Positions 22,263 to 33,877 of a stretch of 64,000 nt of DNA are shown one piece after another. The translations under genes and the position numbers were made by a program. The stretch lies in the NCBI RefSeq assembly GCF_010093535.1, contig NW_022985220.1, positions 54,627 through 118,626 on the forward strand, in the 5' to 3' direction. Position 1 is the first letter of the stretch; each line of letters begins with the position of its first letter. The notes under the pieces are model-generated. The model did no database searches. It was not told the DNA's origin and saw only the letters and a program-made list of their open reading frames with translations. The DNA is from Lindgomyces ingoldianus (taxonomy: Eukaryota > Ascomycota > Dothideomycetes > Pleosporales > Lindgomycetaceae).

Positions 22263-23735
22263 TTACACACTCGGCAACTGATCCTCTACTCTCCTCGAAA
22301 GCGGCACCCTCTCAACATCCACCACGGCGTCCCCACCCGTCTCCGGATCCGGATATTTCATCACCGCAAACTCACCACCATTCACCTTCCTTACTCTCCA
22401 CGTCCCTGCTTCCTTCGCCTCCCTAAAGAATTCCTGATTCTCCTCAAAGCTACGTCCGCCCGACTCGGGGAGATATATCCACGTCCAGAGCCCCGCGACC
22501 CAGTTCGTTGCTGCGAAGATCACGAAGATGAAATACGAGAGATTGTTGAAGATGATGGAAGGAGCAGTGTGATGGCGAAATTCCCGATCCCCCAGATTAT
22601 GATTGAGATGGCGGTGCCCTGGGCACGGGCGGTCGTGGTGTAGATTTTAGTCGGGATGAGCCAGATGGTAGCGAGCTAGCCGATGCCGAAGGCACCGGTT
22701 GCTAGAAACAGAACTAGTGTTCCTAGGATACCTAGTGCGAGGATGTGGATGTGAAGGGTCGATGCGTTAGTCGTGAGGCCGCTAAACATGGCGAGTAGGA
22801 GGACGGAGACTTGAATTAGGAGTTTGCGGCGGCCGAGGGCGTCGATGAGGGGCCAAGCAATCGTCATGAGCATAAAGTCGGAAGAGTAGTTCCCCAAGGT
22901 AAGGTATTCCGAGGTGCGGACTGGGAAGCTGAGGAGTTCGAAGATCTGGGGTCCGTAGACAAATACAGCACCGTAACCGGTTAGTGCTTGGTTGATTTGG
23001 CCCATTATTGTGATGATGGTGGGGTGTAATTGAGGGTGAGTTGGGGTCAGCATGTCGAGGTAGCCGACGTATGTTCCCTTCTCTTTTTCGTGTACGTCCA
23101 TGAGCTCGTCGAAGCGTTTGTCGCCTTCGTTGCCGTAAATGTCATTTAATGCCGCCTGAGCATGGTTCTCCTTTCTGTGGTATACAAGCCATCTTGGCGA
23201 CTCAGGGAGTCTTTCCACAAACGCCATCAGTAGGACTGGATAGATCTGCATGACAATTATCGGGATTCTCCATTCCCATTGGCTCCATTCCCCGAGGGCT
23301 TCTGTAACGCCCAGGTTGATTCCGAATGCCATAACTAGACCGAAGATGTTGAATTGTAACTCCTGCCTTCATGCCCTTCCCCTGGCCTGGTCTTCTGATA
23401 GCTCGGAACTATACCTGTACGCAAATTTAGTTTCTTCGAAATTACGAGTAGAAAAGAGGAACCGAGGTAGGTATCACCGCATCTACACCTCCAACACCTA
23501 GTCCCATGACGACTCGCCCTGCAACCATAACCCCGATTGCTCGTCTCTTATACCCCAAACCCGATATAAACATTACCAGGTTCTCTAAACAGGCTGTAGC
23601 AAGACACAAAAATATGCTCTTCTTCCTACCATATTGGTCCGCGAGACGCGAGAATAAGACTGCTCTGGCTGCGCACCCGAGATAGTACACGCTAACAATG
23701 ATTCCCACCAACGGACTCTTTTCGCCGATGTCCAT
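22263..23735 (-). pseudogene. broken MFS sugar transporter
   Basis: Remnant of a sugar/H+ symporter of the major facilitator superfamily. Recognisable pieces in order on the minus strand: GIIVSVYYLGCA and LADQYGRKKS (loop 2-3 signature), AGRVVMGLGVGG, the central PESPRWLV, the second-half block WPLIDALGRRKLL, and the C-terminal YLPESGGRSFEE. The frame is broken by a TAA at 23442-23444 next to a doubtful 31-nt intron, TGA at 23369-23371, TAG at 22676-22678, and a one-base loss around 22557-22567 that shifts the last block (ATNWVAGLWTWIYLPE). The first roughly 60 residues, including helix 1, are missing; upstream is AT-rich repeat-like DNA. The TAG fits a CpA-to-TpA (RIP-type) change from TGG. 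A 12-helix product cannot be made. Confidence 0.85.
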
Positions 23736-25224
23736 GGTATCTAAATAGTAATATTAAAAGCAAAAAGTAGGTAAATTAAGAAGTTACTTTACTGTTCTGT
23801 ACTAATAATAGATAGAATAGTTAAAAGAGTATAAAATCTAGTATATTAGTGCGCGTTTAGCCTTTATACTACTATGCGTGAAAACGTCCTCTGCGAACAC
23901 GTTAACAAAACACTAAGAAATTAATTAGTATAGGCAGTTACTGCAGTAACTATAGCCTTATTAACTGTACAGTAACAGAAGGCAATTTACTTTTGTTCTA
24001 ACTGCTAAGAGATTGTTACTGTTAGTAACAGTAGGAACAGTACTACGTTCTATTAAATGTCGCACGTGTCTCACGCGATATCATACCCATGTACTGCACT
24101 ATTCACTCATTAGGCATAGCTCCTCTCTTGTACAGTATATAGTCAGCCCAGAGCTCTATCGAGCTCCTCAGACCTTACAATACACTCGTTCAATCCACCT
24201 TGTTTGGATCTCGCTCCCTTGTCGAGTCGTTTGCCATATGCCCCCTCCTGAGCCCATGCAAGATTAAACACCATGTACGCCTTCCACTCTCGACCAATCG
24301 ACACCACATCAACGATTACCACTATCACAACCTGCAACTGTAATCTCCTCCATCACAGACTTTGATGCCATAAACAAGGACCAGAGGCATTCTTTTTTTT
24401 TTTTTTTTGAGAAGTACGTTCTTTTTATCCCTTCCCCACTCTTTCACTCCACTCTCGAGGCAGCATGTACAAATATCCAGCAAGATTGTGTCAACAAAGA
24501 CAGAAAGACAGATTTAAGCACTAAAATCCTGTCATTTACTTCTTGTTACATCTCCAAACAGGCCGAATGGTTAGAACCATGTATCGATTTAGAGACAAGC
24601 CCAGAGCAGCCAGCGTACTCGCACTTTAGAATAGTTTCCTTATCTACGACACGAAGGTAGAATATTCAGGACACCTTATTCGTGAGGAAGCAGAGGAAGC
24701 AGTGAGATTGAGAATGTCTCAGGGTTTATATACCTCTATATCGAGACGCCGCGATTTTGGGAGGGGACGTTGTAAGTGGCAAAAGCCAATTTTCTATCAT
24801 GCACAGCAGAAGAATATATATACGCGGGTAGAAGTACACACGCGAAAGTGGACATCCTCCGAATTGAGCATCACGTGATAGGTTTTATTTGGATCTGTAT
24901 GTACGATTGGGTACCATATGTTACTACATAATGTAGAACATGGGCAGGGTAGAGTCTAGATGTGGAATTAGGAAGGAAGTTAACATAATGCAATTTTCTG
25001 CCCTAAATTTCAAATTCTCCTAACAATATTCCATGCGAAGTGATAAAATGCAGTACACTGAATAGGTAAAAATTGTGGTACAATGAAGCATCTACAACAT
25101 CCAAAAGTAGAGTCCAGGTTTCATTACCCATTACCAATAAATATAGAAACACAGAAAAGCACAAACATTAGTTTCTTCCTAAAACCTCCAATGATACCTA
25201 TGTGCATGATACTCTCCCTCTCAT
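23736..25224. other. AT-rich intergenic region, probable RIP-degraded repeat
   Basis: 23740-24060 is extremely AT-rich with many TA steps and tracts such as TTAAAAGAGTATAAAATC, and resembles the interiors of the hAT-like elements in general composition. A 16-base T run lies at 24393-24408. No coding frame of substance from 24060 to 25224. Confidence 0.5.
23936..23951. repeat. perfect 16-bp palindrome
   Basis: AGTTACTGCAGTAACT reads the same on both strands. A related sequence, GTTACTGTTAGTAAC, follows near 24015-24030. Together they suggest the end of a degraded inverted-repeat element, but no target duplication was found. Confidence 0.4.
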
Positions 25225-26771
25225 TTACCCCATATAAACTACAGAATATTCCCCAACTACCTCACTTCCACCTTCCTTCAGACTAGGCTGACAGAAATCC
25301 ATTCCCTTAATTAAGATCTCATTCCCCGCATCGTCATTCCCGCAGCTCGCATCGCCCTTCCAGCACACGTAGAACGGCGTGAAGGAGAGGAAAGCGTGTG
25401 TACCGACTTGCTGGACGATTTGTTGGGATGTGGTATTTGACCAGCCCTATTAGTGTCAGCATATGGGCCAGCTCGGCAACTGCAATAGCAAAGGAAAAGG
25501 AAAGGCAGAGCAGTGATGGAACAAAGGATAAGTGAGTGGGCTTACAGTCGTAACAGTCGTCCCGGTATCCTCTGTCCACGCATGCGCTAGACTCATACTC
25601 AAATCCGTCTTTACCGAGCCCTCGGCAATGAAATCCACACCTGCGGAAACACCAACCGTCATACCTCCCGTCACGGTCCACGACGCGCTATTCGAATGAC
25701 TCAACGCAGTGCTGGCCTGGAAGCTCACACTCACGGTGTGGGAGCACGTACCCGGTCCAGTATCACAGCTCTGTGGATCGGTAACGATGCGTTGTTTCCC
25801 AGTTGTAACGCCAACTTTCTTAGGATCACCCACAATCTTGCAAGATGGGGTTGTTGGCGCTGGAGGTGGTGGAGGTGGTGGTGGAGGTTGGGATGGAACA
25901 GGTGGGGGCGAGGGTGCAGCAGGAGCAGATGGTTTGAAAATATTTACAATGTGGTGCCAGAAACTGCGTCGGGCGATGGCGTAGATGCCTCCATTGTAGA
26001 ATTTAGAGGCAGGGATGTCGGTCGCTGGGCTCCAAGGAAGATCATCCACCTCCCTAGGTGCGGCATTCCGGACTGTGCGAGATGCGGCAGCAGTGAGAGA
26101 GAGGGGCGAGCGTTTTTCCTTTTCAGCCGGCTGGAGAATATTTGATTAAATTTGGACGATGGGAGCATAGTAACTACGAGACTTACTGCATTCGGAGTGA
26201 TGAAAAGATTCGCGCCCATATGCACAGCTGCACAATCGCCATCTCCACAGCAGAAGCTGGTGATGAGACCCTCGAAATCCTCCAAAGTCGTTAGTTCACA
26301 TCTCTATGTAGACTTCGTAGATACTAGAGAGGCAGAGCATGAACTCACATTCACAGCCGTATAGTAGCAACCTTCGTCCCTTGCCAGCAAAGCAACCTGC
26401 CCTGGCAAAGGTGTCAGTGTCTTCCACCCTGCAGCCTTATCGTGCTTCTGCTTCATCAAGACAAAGGTGCAAGTATCATCTGCCTTTGGGACTTTCCAGT
26501 AGACGTTGTTTGATCCGGTTCCATTAAGGGTGCCAGCAAGATTTGCTCCTTGGAAACTTAAATTCGGATACCAGTGGCCAGCCGGCCCAGCGGTCCCATT
26601 CCAATTCGCAATTGCGGTATCGATGATGAGTTCGTTGTTAGGGATCGTGGTATTCATCGAAGTCACGGAGAGTGGGTCTGTACATTTTGAATTCTTGAAA
26701 GCTTTGAAGGAGGGCGCTGCGAGAGTGAGAGCTGGGAGGAATAGGAGCGACAGGGAAGAACCTGAGATCAT
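25225..26771 (-). CDS. secreted protein with aerolysin-like (ETX/MTX2-type) segment
   Basis: Four exons by my reading: 26771-26349, 26279-26187, 26130-25546 and 25446-25225, giving 440 residues; all junctions keep the frame. I chose the ATG at 26771 because it starts a clean signal peptide (MISGSSLSLLFLPALTLAAP). Residues about 20-170 are a cysteine-containing N-terminal domain (ITSFCCGDGDCAAVH). A low-complexity poly-Pro hinge (nine Pro in a row) lies near 240. The C-terminal part alternates Ser/Thr with hydrophobic residues (HSNSASWTVTGGMTVGVSAG, then DFIAEGSVKTDLSMSLAHAW). This is the pattern of the insertion hairpin and flanking strands of aerolysin/ETX-MTX2 beta-pore-formers. I infer a possible membrane-active or lectin-like secreted protein; the N-terminal domain is unrecognised. 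Confidence 0.75.
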
Positions 26772-28366
26772 GATTACGGGTTGAAAGCAATTAAGAAGTA
26801 TTAGGTTCAATATGCAAATGAATGGTCATTCGGATAGTTAAAAGAGAGAATGAAGTTGGTTGTCTGAAGAACTCGAGATTTTGAGGAAGCACTTGATATA
26901 TCTTTATGTTAGCGCCGATCGGGCGGGAGCACAGCAATACTACTTCACGTACATTGCGGATTGCTTCGAAGGAGGTTCGGAAATGATATGGTCTCTGAAA
27001 CAAGCACATGCACTAGCACGTGGGGTGACTTAACAACGGAGAATGATGAGCTACATTACTGGAGAGATCGAAGGTGTTGCGGCACAGCTAACAGGGGTGG
27101 TCAAACAACACAAGAGTGAAGCCAAATTTTGCTATTTTGGTCCTGCTGGAGGGTTTAGAAGGGAGCCCCACTCTGAAGCAGTCGCCATTAGCGCTATCCT
27201 AGATTAGCAACATATACTGGATGTTTACTGCGCCTTCTCACCTGACGTGGAACATGGTTAGGGCAGACACAATCTATTGAGTTCCTTGCTAGAATCGGGG
27301 AGATCGTTAGCAGGATGCAAATTCATGTCCTAAACTACCCTGGTAACATTCATCGTTAGGTGAGAACATATAGTAGAAGGCTGGTGCAACATATGTTCAT
27401 ATCGAGTAGCTGATCCACGTCAGACTGTACGCCAATTTGATCCTGGTCCGTTAACCTCAATTCAGCTGCCTCTACCCCTCCTCCTTCCTGCTGTGCCCTA
27501 CCTCCATCATCTCCGATAACCAACTCGCCAAAGCTCCAAACAGAAGGTCGTATTCATCTATGAAGGCAACCAATGCGGCGAGGTATATCAATAATCTGAT
27601 CCAAGTTTCTAGTCGCGTTGTTGTAGGATGGAAGAGAAGTAAAGGAGATGAAATGTGGTTGCGCCACATGCACAGATCTACAAGCGCGCCATCCCGCAAC
27701 AGGATTAACCCCTGTTTCAGAGTTTCATGTCCGATGATGCTACTTCACAATCACGCCGCAAGCATAGGTGTTTTTGTTTAGAGGTTGGGGTTTTCTGTTA
27801 GTCAAAGGAATCTTGTCGAGCTGAATGAGCCAGTCATGTCACCCTCCATCGTTACCCAAATTCACGACTTTCGCCATTGCGGACAGGGGTTTGTGGATAT
27901 AGTGTTTCGACAGATGAGGCACAGGAAAACATGAGGCCTCGACACCTTGCCTATGGGATTTCTGTGCGATGAAGAGAAGATGAATATTGTCAGAATGAGA
28001 GAGGGACGGAAATCACGAAGCCCATATTTAGAGAAGATATGAGTGTGCTGGCCAATTAAAGATCCTAAGCCTAGGACCCTCCCCAGTTTTAGAAAACTAC
28101 CTGTGTGAAGTCCCATTCCCAAGCCAATACACGCCTATCGAGAGGCTGATTATATTACAGAATTCTTGTGTCACATTTGCTGCCAAAAAGCTTTCCTTTT
28201 CATAACGAGCCTAGGCGCCAACACTCTGAGATCCGTGAAGCAAGGAAAATGGTAGTTGGGAGTATAAAATTCTAAAGGGCGGTGAGAGGGGTATACAGCA
28301 AGCTGAAAGCAAATTAGAAGGAATAGATGCCAACTAAACTCTGGTGTAGGGTCGTCGACGTTTCGC
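26772..28366. other. intergenic region, nothing recognised
   Basis: About 1.6 kb of non-coding DNA between two convergently unrelated minus-strand genes. One 75-codon minus-strand frame (27472-27699) contains a hydrophobic stretch but has no recognisable partner exons. Confidence 0.45.
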
Positions 28367-29824
28367 TTAGAAATAGTTGCCCTTGGGGAATGCGCAGAAG
28401 ATGCCTACGAGGGTGATCGAAAGAACCAGCGCTCCAATGATGGCTTGAAGGAAGATGGTATCCTGGATCTGGCGAAGAGCAGGTTCTTGAATCCACACCT
28501 CACGATCGAAAACCTTGCGGACGACGTTGCGTTTCTCGTACTTCGCAACCCATGGTTCGTCTTCCCAGCTATTGCTTGAGGCATGAGAGGACAGGCTGTC
28601 ATACGAGTCACTCTTCATGTCGTACCCAGCGGGCTCGTCGTCAGAAGCAAACAGCTCCCATGGGCGGAGATGGCGGTGGTGCATTCCGTGAAGAACGACG
28701 CACATGCCTTTCCAGGCGGCGATAAGGGTGGAAATGCCGATGAAGAAACCAATCATAGAAAGGACACGCCAGGCGCGACTCGCACTGCTGAGAGTAATGA
28801 TAATAGCAGCTATTATACCCCCAACAATTCCGCCAACACCAAGACCACGAGCGAAGATGACACGAGGCTTGTTGCCGTTGCAAATAGTCCAGCGAATGAA
28901 ATTGGGATGAGCCTGGCATCGCAGAGACCATTCGACTGTAGTGATGACATTGTGGAAGGCGGATGGATGAGTGGTATTCTGAAGCGCATGAAGCAAGGCA
29001 CTACGTTCCTTGGACGAGAGATTTAATTCACGAGTACCACCATCCGCGACATAGATGGAGATGATGCGGGCGATTTCTTCTCGATATGGTTGAACAGATA
29101 CTGCCGGAAATGAGCTGGTTGGCCCTAAGAGAAAAAAGAAAGTCAGCAATACTAACGAGGCTTCCATTTGAGCCCCACACTCTGAAACGCACCAGAAGCA
29201 CGTTGAGTGTGGTTTATCTTCCCGCCGGAAGTCAGGCTCTCATCATATGAATCCAGTGAGTTTCCATCCCTCTTGCCCTCGGCCGAGTCGCTATTTGGCG
29301 TTCGGGGCGGCGTGAAGAAAGGATTAGATTTCTCTACTTCGGCAACTCGAGGCTCGCTGACGAAGTCGGTGCCCTTGAAGATAGAGGCAGCCTCTGCGCC
29401 GAGGCGCTTGGGTCGGGTTTGAGCCTCAGACTCGACATGCTCGCCCGTCCATTCTGGTGAGAGAGCTTTCTCAGACTCTGGGACCTCGCTGAATCGTTTG
29501 CAATAGTCGCGGTACCATAGAAAGAACTGAAGATTCTCCGCTGAAAGCTCAATGTATTTGAGGTAGTTCATAAAATCCCGGACCGTGCACGGCTATTGGA
29601 TGATAGGGTTGGCCAAAGCAACAATGCACAAGTGATAGGAGACTTACGGGACAAACACCCCCGGCAATGATGCGGTCAAAGGAAAGAGCTTCAGGAATTC
29701 CGTGGGACATTCCGCTACTTCCAGAGTTGACCGATTCATTGATTGACTTCTGTTTCTCTTGGCCGGAGAGAGACTCGCGGGAGGAGACGTGCGAAGGGCG
29801 ACGGTAAGAGAGAGAGTAGACCAT
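28367..29824 (-). CDS. RGS-domain protein with three C-terminal membrane helices
   Basis: Exons by my reading: 29824-29648, 29592-29157 and 29124-28367, giving 456 residues. An RGS-type domain starts near residue 47 (LSFDRIIAGGVCP|PCTVRDFMNYLKYIEL), with the fungal RGS hallmark ENLQFFLWYRDYCKRF. It is interrupted by a Ser/Pro-rich loop and resumes at QPYREEIARIISIYV. Three helices follow: about 297-318 (GGIVGGIIAAIIITL), 322-347 (MIGFFIGISTLIAAW) and 425-449 (AIIGALVLSITLVGIF). RGS domains accelerate GTP hydrolysis by G-alpha subunits; the membrane helices suggest a Rax1-like or RgsD-like membrane regulator, and I cannot decide which. The second intron (29125-29156) is only 32 nt, unusually short, yet needed to join the RGS halves in frame. 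Confidence 0.8.
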
Positions 29825-32570
29825 GATAGGAAAATGGGGGACAGGAAGGGAAGCACGAGCGAGAATAGAAGGAAGGAATGACAAAGGTCTCACAGTGATG
29901 AAACGAGAGTAGCGTGGTTGGGGTTTGCCGGGGAAGCTGCGCCTTAACGTGGTGGGTTGGACGAGAAGCGATGGGGACGGAGAAGAGAGGTGAATATATG
30001 TGTTTGCTGCTGGCTGATGGGTGGCGAATGGCAAGTAGAGCGAGAAGAAGCCAATGGGCAGTCTCGGAGCGCAATACAGCCACTCGCAGTAGGGGGGATA
30101 TTTGACGATAGGTTTTCTAGACGCGGGCCAGTCTCCGCGTTGAGTGACAGGAAACGCTGCGTGGGCTACGGAGGCGCGAGGAAAGAGATTGCAAACGGGA
30201 AGATGGCCCCCCACATAATCAGAGGTTATATACACCTCCCTCTAAAGATACGGCACCCCTCGGCTACTGCTATCATGGCAGCCGTCTGGGGACAGCCCAG
30301 CTACAGGGGCCCTGGGCATGCTTGCCTTGCCATCTCTCCCAGATTCCCAGATCTGGTGCAGAGCGTGGATGGATATCAGGCGCCGTGGTTGCACATGGCC
30401 GCTACGCTCTGCAGGAAGTCGCCTTCAAGCAGAGGCTCCCCACCTCAACCACCGCTAGTCGGGCGAACCGGTAGCAAGAGTCTGCCAATGAAGAAGCTTC
30501 CTAAGATCGAGCGGGAGCCCTGAAGAGCAGTTGACGAGGACGGTCGCCGGCTGAGGTCCAATCCTCATCCCCGGTCTTGGCTGTGGCTTCGGGAATCTGG
30601 GCAAGCGGCAAGTCGATCATCATGATCCAGCCCGCATCGGGACTCGAGAAAACCTTGCCAGTCCCATCTGTGGTCCCATTTGTCAAAAGAAGGGGCCACC
30701 CTTCACGAGCACAATTGTACGTCATTATGACTGACGACGAAGATGCTGGCAAACAAGCCTCAGTCCCGCAGATGTTTCGGGCTGGCGGACTCAGCGGACA
30801 CTCCCCTTCTCACTTTGAAGGAAGAGGAACTTCCCAGAAGAAGACTGACTGGAAAGGAAGGAATTCAGCACATTGACGCCCTTTCAGACAGCCACCATTT
30901 TCGGGCTACATGGGAAAGTGATGATTGGCATCGCCAGCCATTATGCAGGTGCAGGGTGAGGTTTGCTCAGCTGCTTCTGCATCAAGCCAATCAGACCTCA
31001 CAATTTCAGATGTGCTCGTCGCTCGCCCCGCTCATTAATGATAATAGCCCGGTCTTGCATATGCCTCCGTTGCGACACCCTTTTTCCTCTTGCGTGTTGA
31101 CATTTCATCTTCTTGTCATAACGAAAAACTTCCTCGCACAAGATTTCCGAACCTCAACAACAGTGCCAACCTCGAGACTCGCAACCACGTTGACAATAAA
31201 GTACTGAATAAAGAAACCGATGCCATGGATGCCACACCGTCTCAGACAATCTGACAGATTCACTCCTATGCCACATCGAGATATGTACATTTTATCGTCC
31301 AATCGGCGTTCCTTATTTACGCCCGCACTTCCGCACAACTTTCCGCACGGCACTCGATTCAGGGACACGGGACAGTATCAAGGTACATCCTCTTCCACCA
31401 ATCTGGACGGGAGACGTCAGAAGCAACCTTAACGACGCCGCGATCTCGGCCTTGGCAGGATGCGCCAACAGATACCACTAAGTATCCGGGTTGACATAAT
31501 GTATTAAATGCAATTTCGTCTCATAAGGAGCACTAACAAGCAATTATCTAGTGCAGTCTTGGTTGTAGCCAGGGTGCATTGCTTGACTGAACCATGACCT
31601 AAATGCGAGCCATATGAAAGATTCTGTGCAATCCAGAAACTATATTTCCATCCATGCTGCACTGCATCCGCTGTTCATCTAAGGCATGCAGAACCAACCT
31701 AGCGACTGTCTTAGCTTTGGTCTCCCTGCACATCTTGCCTCCCGAACTAGATTTCATCTCAACAACAATTCCCCTCCTATGTGGGCGCAGACCTAGACTT
31801 ATCTGTGTTGCGCCTCCTCCTAACACCGCCATGCAGTTCCTTGTCTCCGCTCTCCTCGCCTTCCTTTCCTTCCAGATTTGACACTACTAACATCCAACCG
31901 TTCTTGGCTCAATATCTGGCCGAAACCCCTGTCATCCCCCATTGGATCTCACCGTCAAGTTTTGAAATTGCAGATCGCATCGGGAAGAATATGTCTGGCG
32001 CAACTCAAGCTTGCGGACCGCGCGTAGTCTTCAGTCCCTAGCCCCTTCTTTGAGTCCTTTGTGGCGTGGCTGTGAGAAATCGCCTATCGCTGGCGTGGGG
32101 AGATTGACATTCACTCAGACCTCGCATGAGGAAGCCACATCATGCTAGCTGAGACATACCTAGGTAATCATGTCACCACCTTGTCGAAATGGTGGGAAGG
32201 GGGAGCAGCGAAAGGTCTTGCAGTTTTCATCCCGCCCAAGTTCGGCTGTTAATGCGTCTTACAAAACTTCTAGTGTCTGCGGATCGCGAACCCATCCGAT
32301 TTCAGGATTGGAAGTGTCATGTTAAACCCTGTTACCGTACTCTCCGTGCTCTTCCTTGCATTGAGGGTCAAGACTAGGCGTCTATATCTACCTTCTGAAG
32401 CATGAATTTCAGTTCAGACCCTTGGTCCATGCGAGAACTTGAAAGAACTTCCCCGGAGCTGTCCATAATACATGGGAGACAAAAATATGAATCCTCCAAT
32501 TTAAGTCAACGTTTGTAAGACTTCGACTTCTCTTGGTAGCACTTGTCAGACAATTGCTCACCCGGGTGAG
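29825..32570. other. long intergenic region, nothing recognised
   Basis: The first 600 bp form the promoter side of the RGS gene. Beyond that, frames of 80-150 codons on both strands overlap one another and carry no motif. No tRNA box pairs, terminal repeats or array seen. Confidence 0.45.
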
Positions 32571-32578
32571 GTCCTCCT

Positions 32579-33182
32579 CAGGGCTTCCAACGAGGCGTAG
32601 TACTGTACGATTAGGCGATTTTGAGGCCTGTACAGGTGAGATTTTGTGTACATTTGTACGACAGGGAGGAGAAGAGGTAGGTGTACGTATTGTAACTGTT
32701 ACAGCTCACGTGATCTGTACAAGTAGTATAATTTAATTAAAGTACACTGTACTCTAGTTAAAACAGCTAAGACTATAGGTCTCTAGAGACGCAAGATTAA
32801 GGTCTAATTAACTAGTTCTCCCTAGTAACAAGAGCAGATAGGACTAGATAAGGCCTGTAAGGCTGCAAGAGGCGTAGATAGATAACTCTGCAATAGAAAA
32901 TAGTCTGTAATAGGCATTTTTAAGACAACAGACAGATAGATAGATTAAAACCCTTAAAAAGAGATTTAAGCGTCTACAGGCCTCCTACTCGCCAAAGCCC
33001 TTATACCCCTCCAGAACCCCTATACAAACTTCCTAAAAGAGTAAAACAATCTGTACTACGTACCGTACCTAGGGCATCATTAAACGTACGGTACGGCTCA
33101 CAAACTCGGTACGTTCGTACTGAACACGTGACCGTTACGGTTCACTTTGTACAGACCGTAGTACGGCCCGTTGGAAGCCCTG
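32579..33182. mobile_element. non-autonomous hAT-like element, copy 1 (604 bp)
   Basis: Begins CAGGGCTTCCAACG and ends with the exact reverse complement CGTTGGAAGCCCTG; imperfect complementarity continues further in. It is flanked by an 8-bp direct repeat GTCCTCCT at 32571-32578 and 33183-33190. Termini of the CAGGG type with 8-bp target duplication are diagnostic of hAT elements. The interior is AT-rich and encodes no transposase; GTACG/CGTAC motifs cluster near both ends, as in hAT subterminal repeats. Orientation is arbitrary. It is homologous over most of its length to the copy at 39267-40034. Confidence 0.9.
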
Positions 33183-33190
33183 GTCCTCCT

Positions 33191-33877
33191 GCTGTCGCCC
33201 ACTGCACATGCCCCTGTCTAGCCCTAACCATGCACCCATTTCTTCTCTTTGAACCCCTCGCCCTTCATATCTGAGACGAAAACTACTACATATCAAATCT
33301 ATTAGCCAATTATGTGGTCACCGCATCTGCTCTTATCGTTCCTGTAGTATTCGCGACACAGCTTCCGTAGTCACTACCAATGTAGAGTCCATATTATCAT
33401 GCAATCTCCAAGAAATCATCACCAATGTTTCAGTTTTTACCTTAGGCCTCTGGAACTCATCTCCTTCTGGGAAGCTTAAAGGAAGACAAGAGTAAAACGC
33501 CAGCAGAAATGAGTTGGAAGATGGACTGAATTAGGAATTATTCCAGCTCATTGCGATAGCTTTGAGCTTATTGATGCATTTAGATCTCGGGGGCAGTCTC
33601 TTAAGACAGTCTTGTGGAGCGATCAAAGACTGAAATCCCTTTCCTCTATAATATCCCCCTCCTGCATTGTATCGATTTAATTCTTTGTTCGAGGTAGGGG
33701 TCTCTCACTAAGAAAAGAGCGCAAGCCTTCCAGGCTTACAAACCATTCAATAAAAAGTGCCTTAAGACATTTATCGCAAATCCATCTATTACATCGTAAG
33801 TTTAGTTCAGCCACATTTTTAAAAGCCTAGTTTCACTAACAAATCACGTGGCCTAAATGCGCACTGCCTTTGGCTGA
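33191..33877. other. intergenic region, nothing recognised
   Basis: Non-coding DNA between the hAT-like element and the 3' end of the glycanase gene. Confidence 0.45.

Noticed and set aside
30743..31207. 154-codon plus-strand frame in the long intergenic region
   Set aside because: Composition is not coding-like, no partner exon or motif, and no start context.
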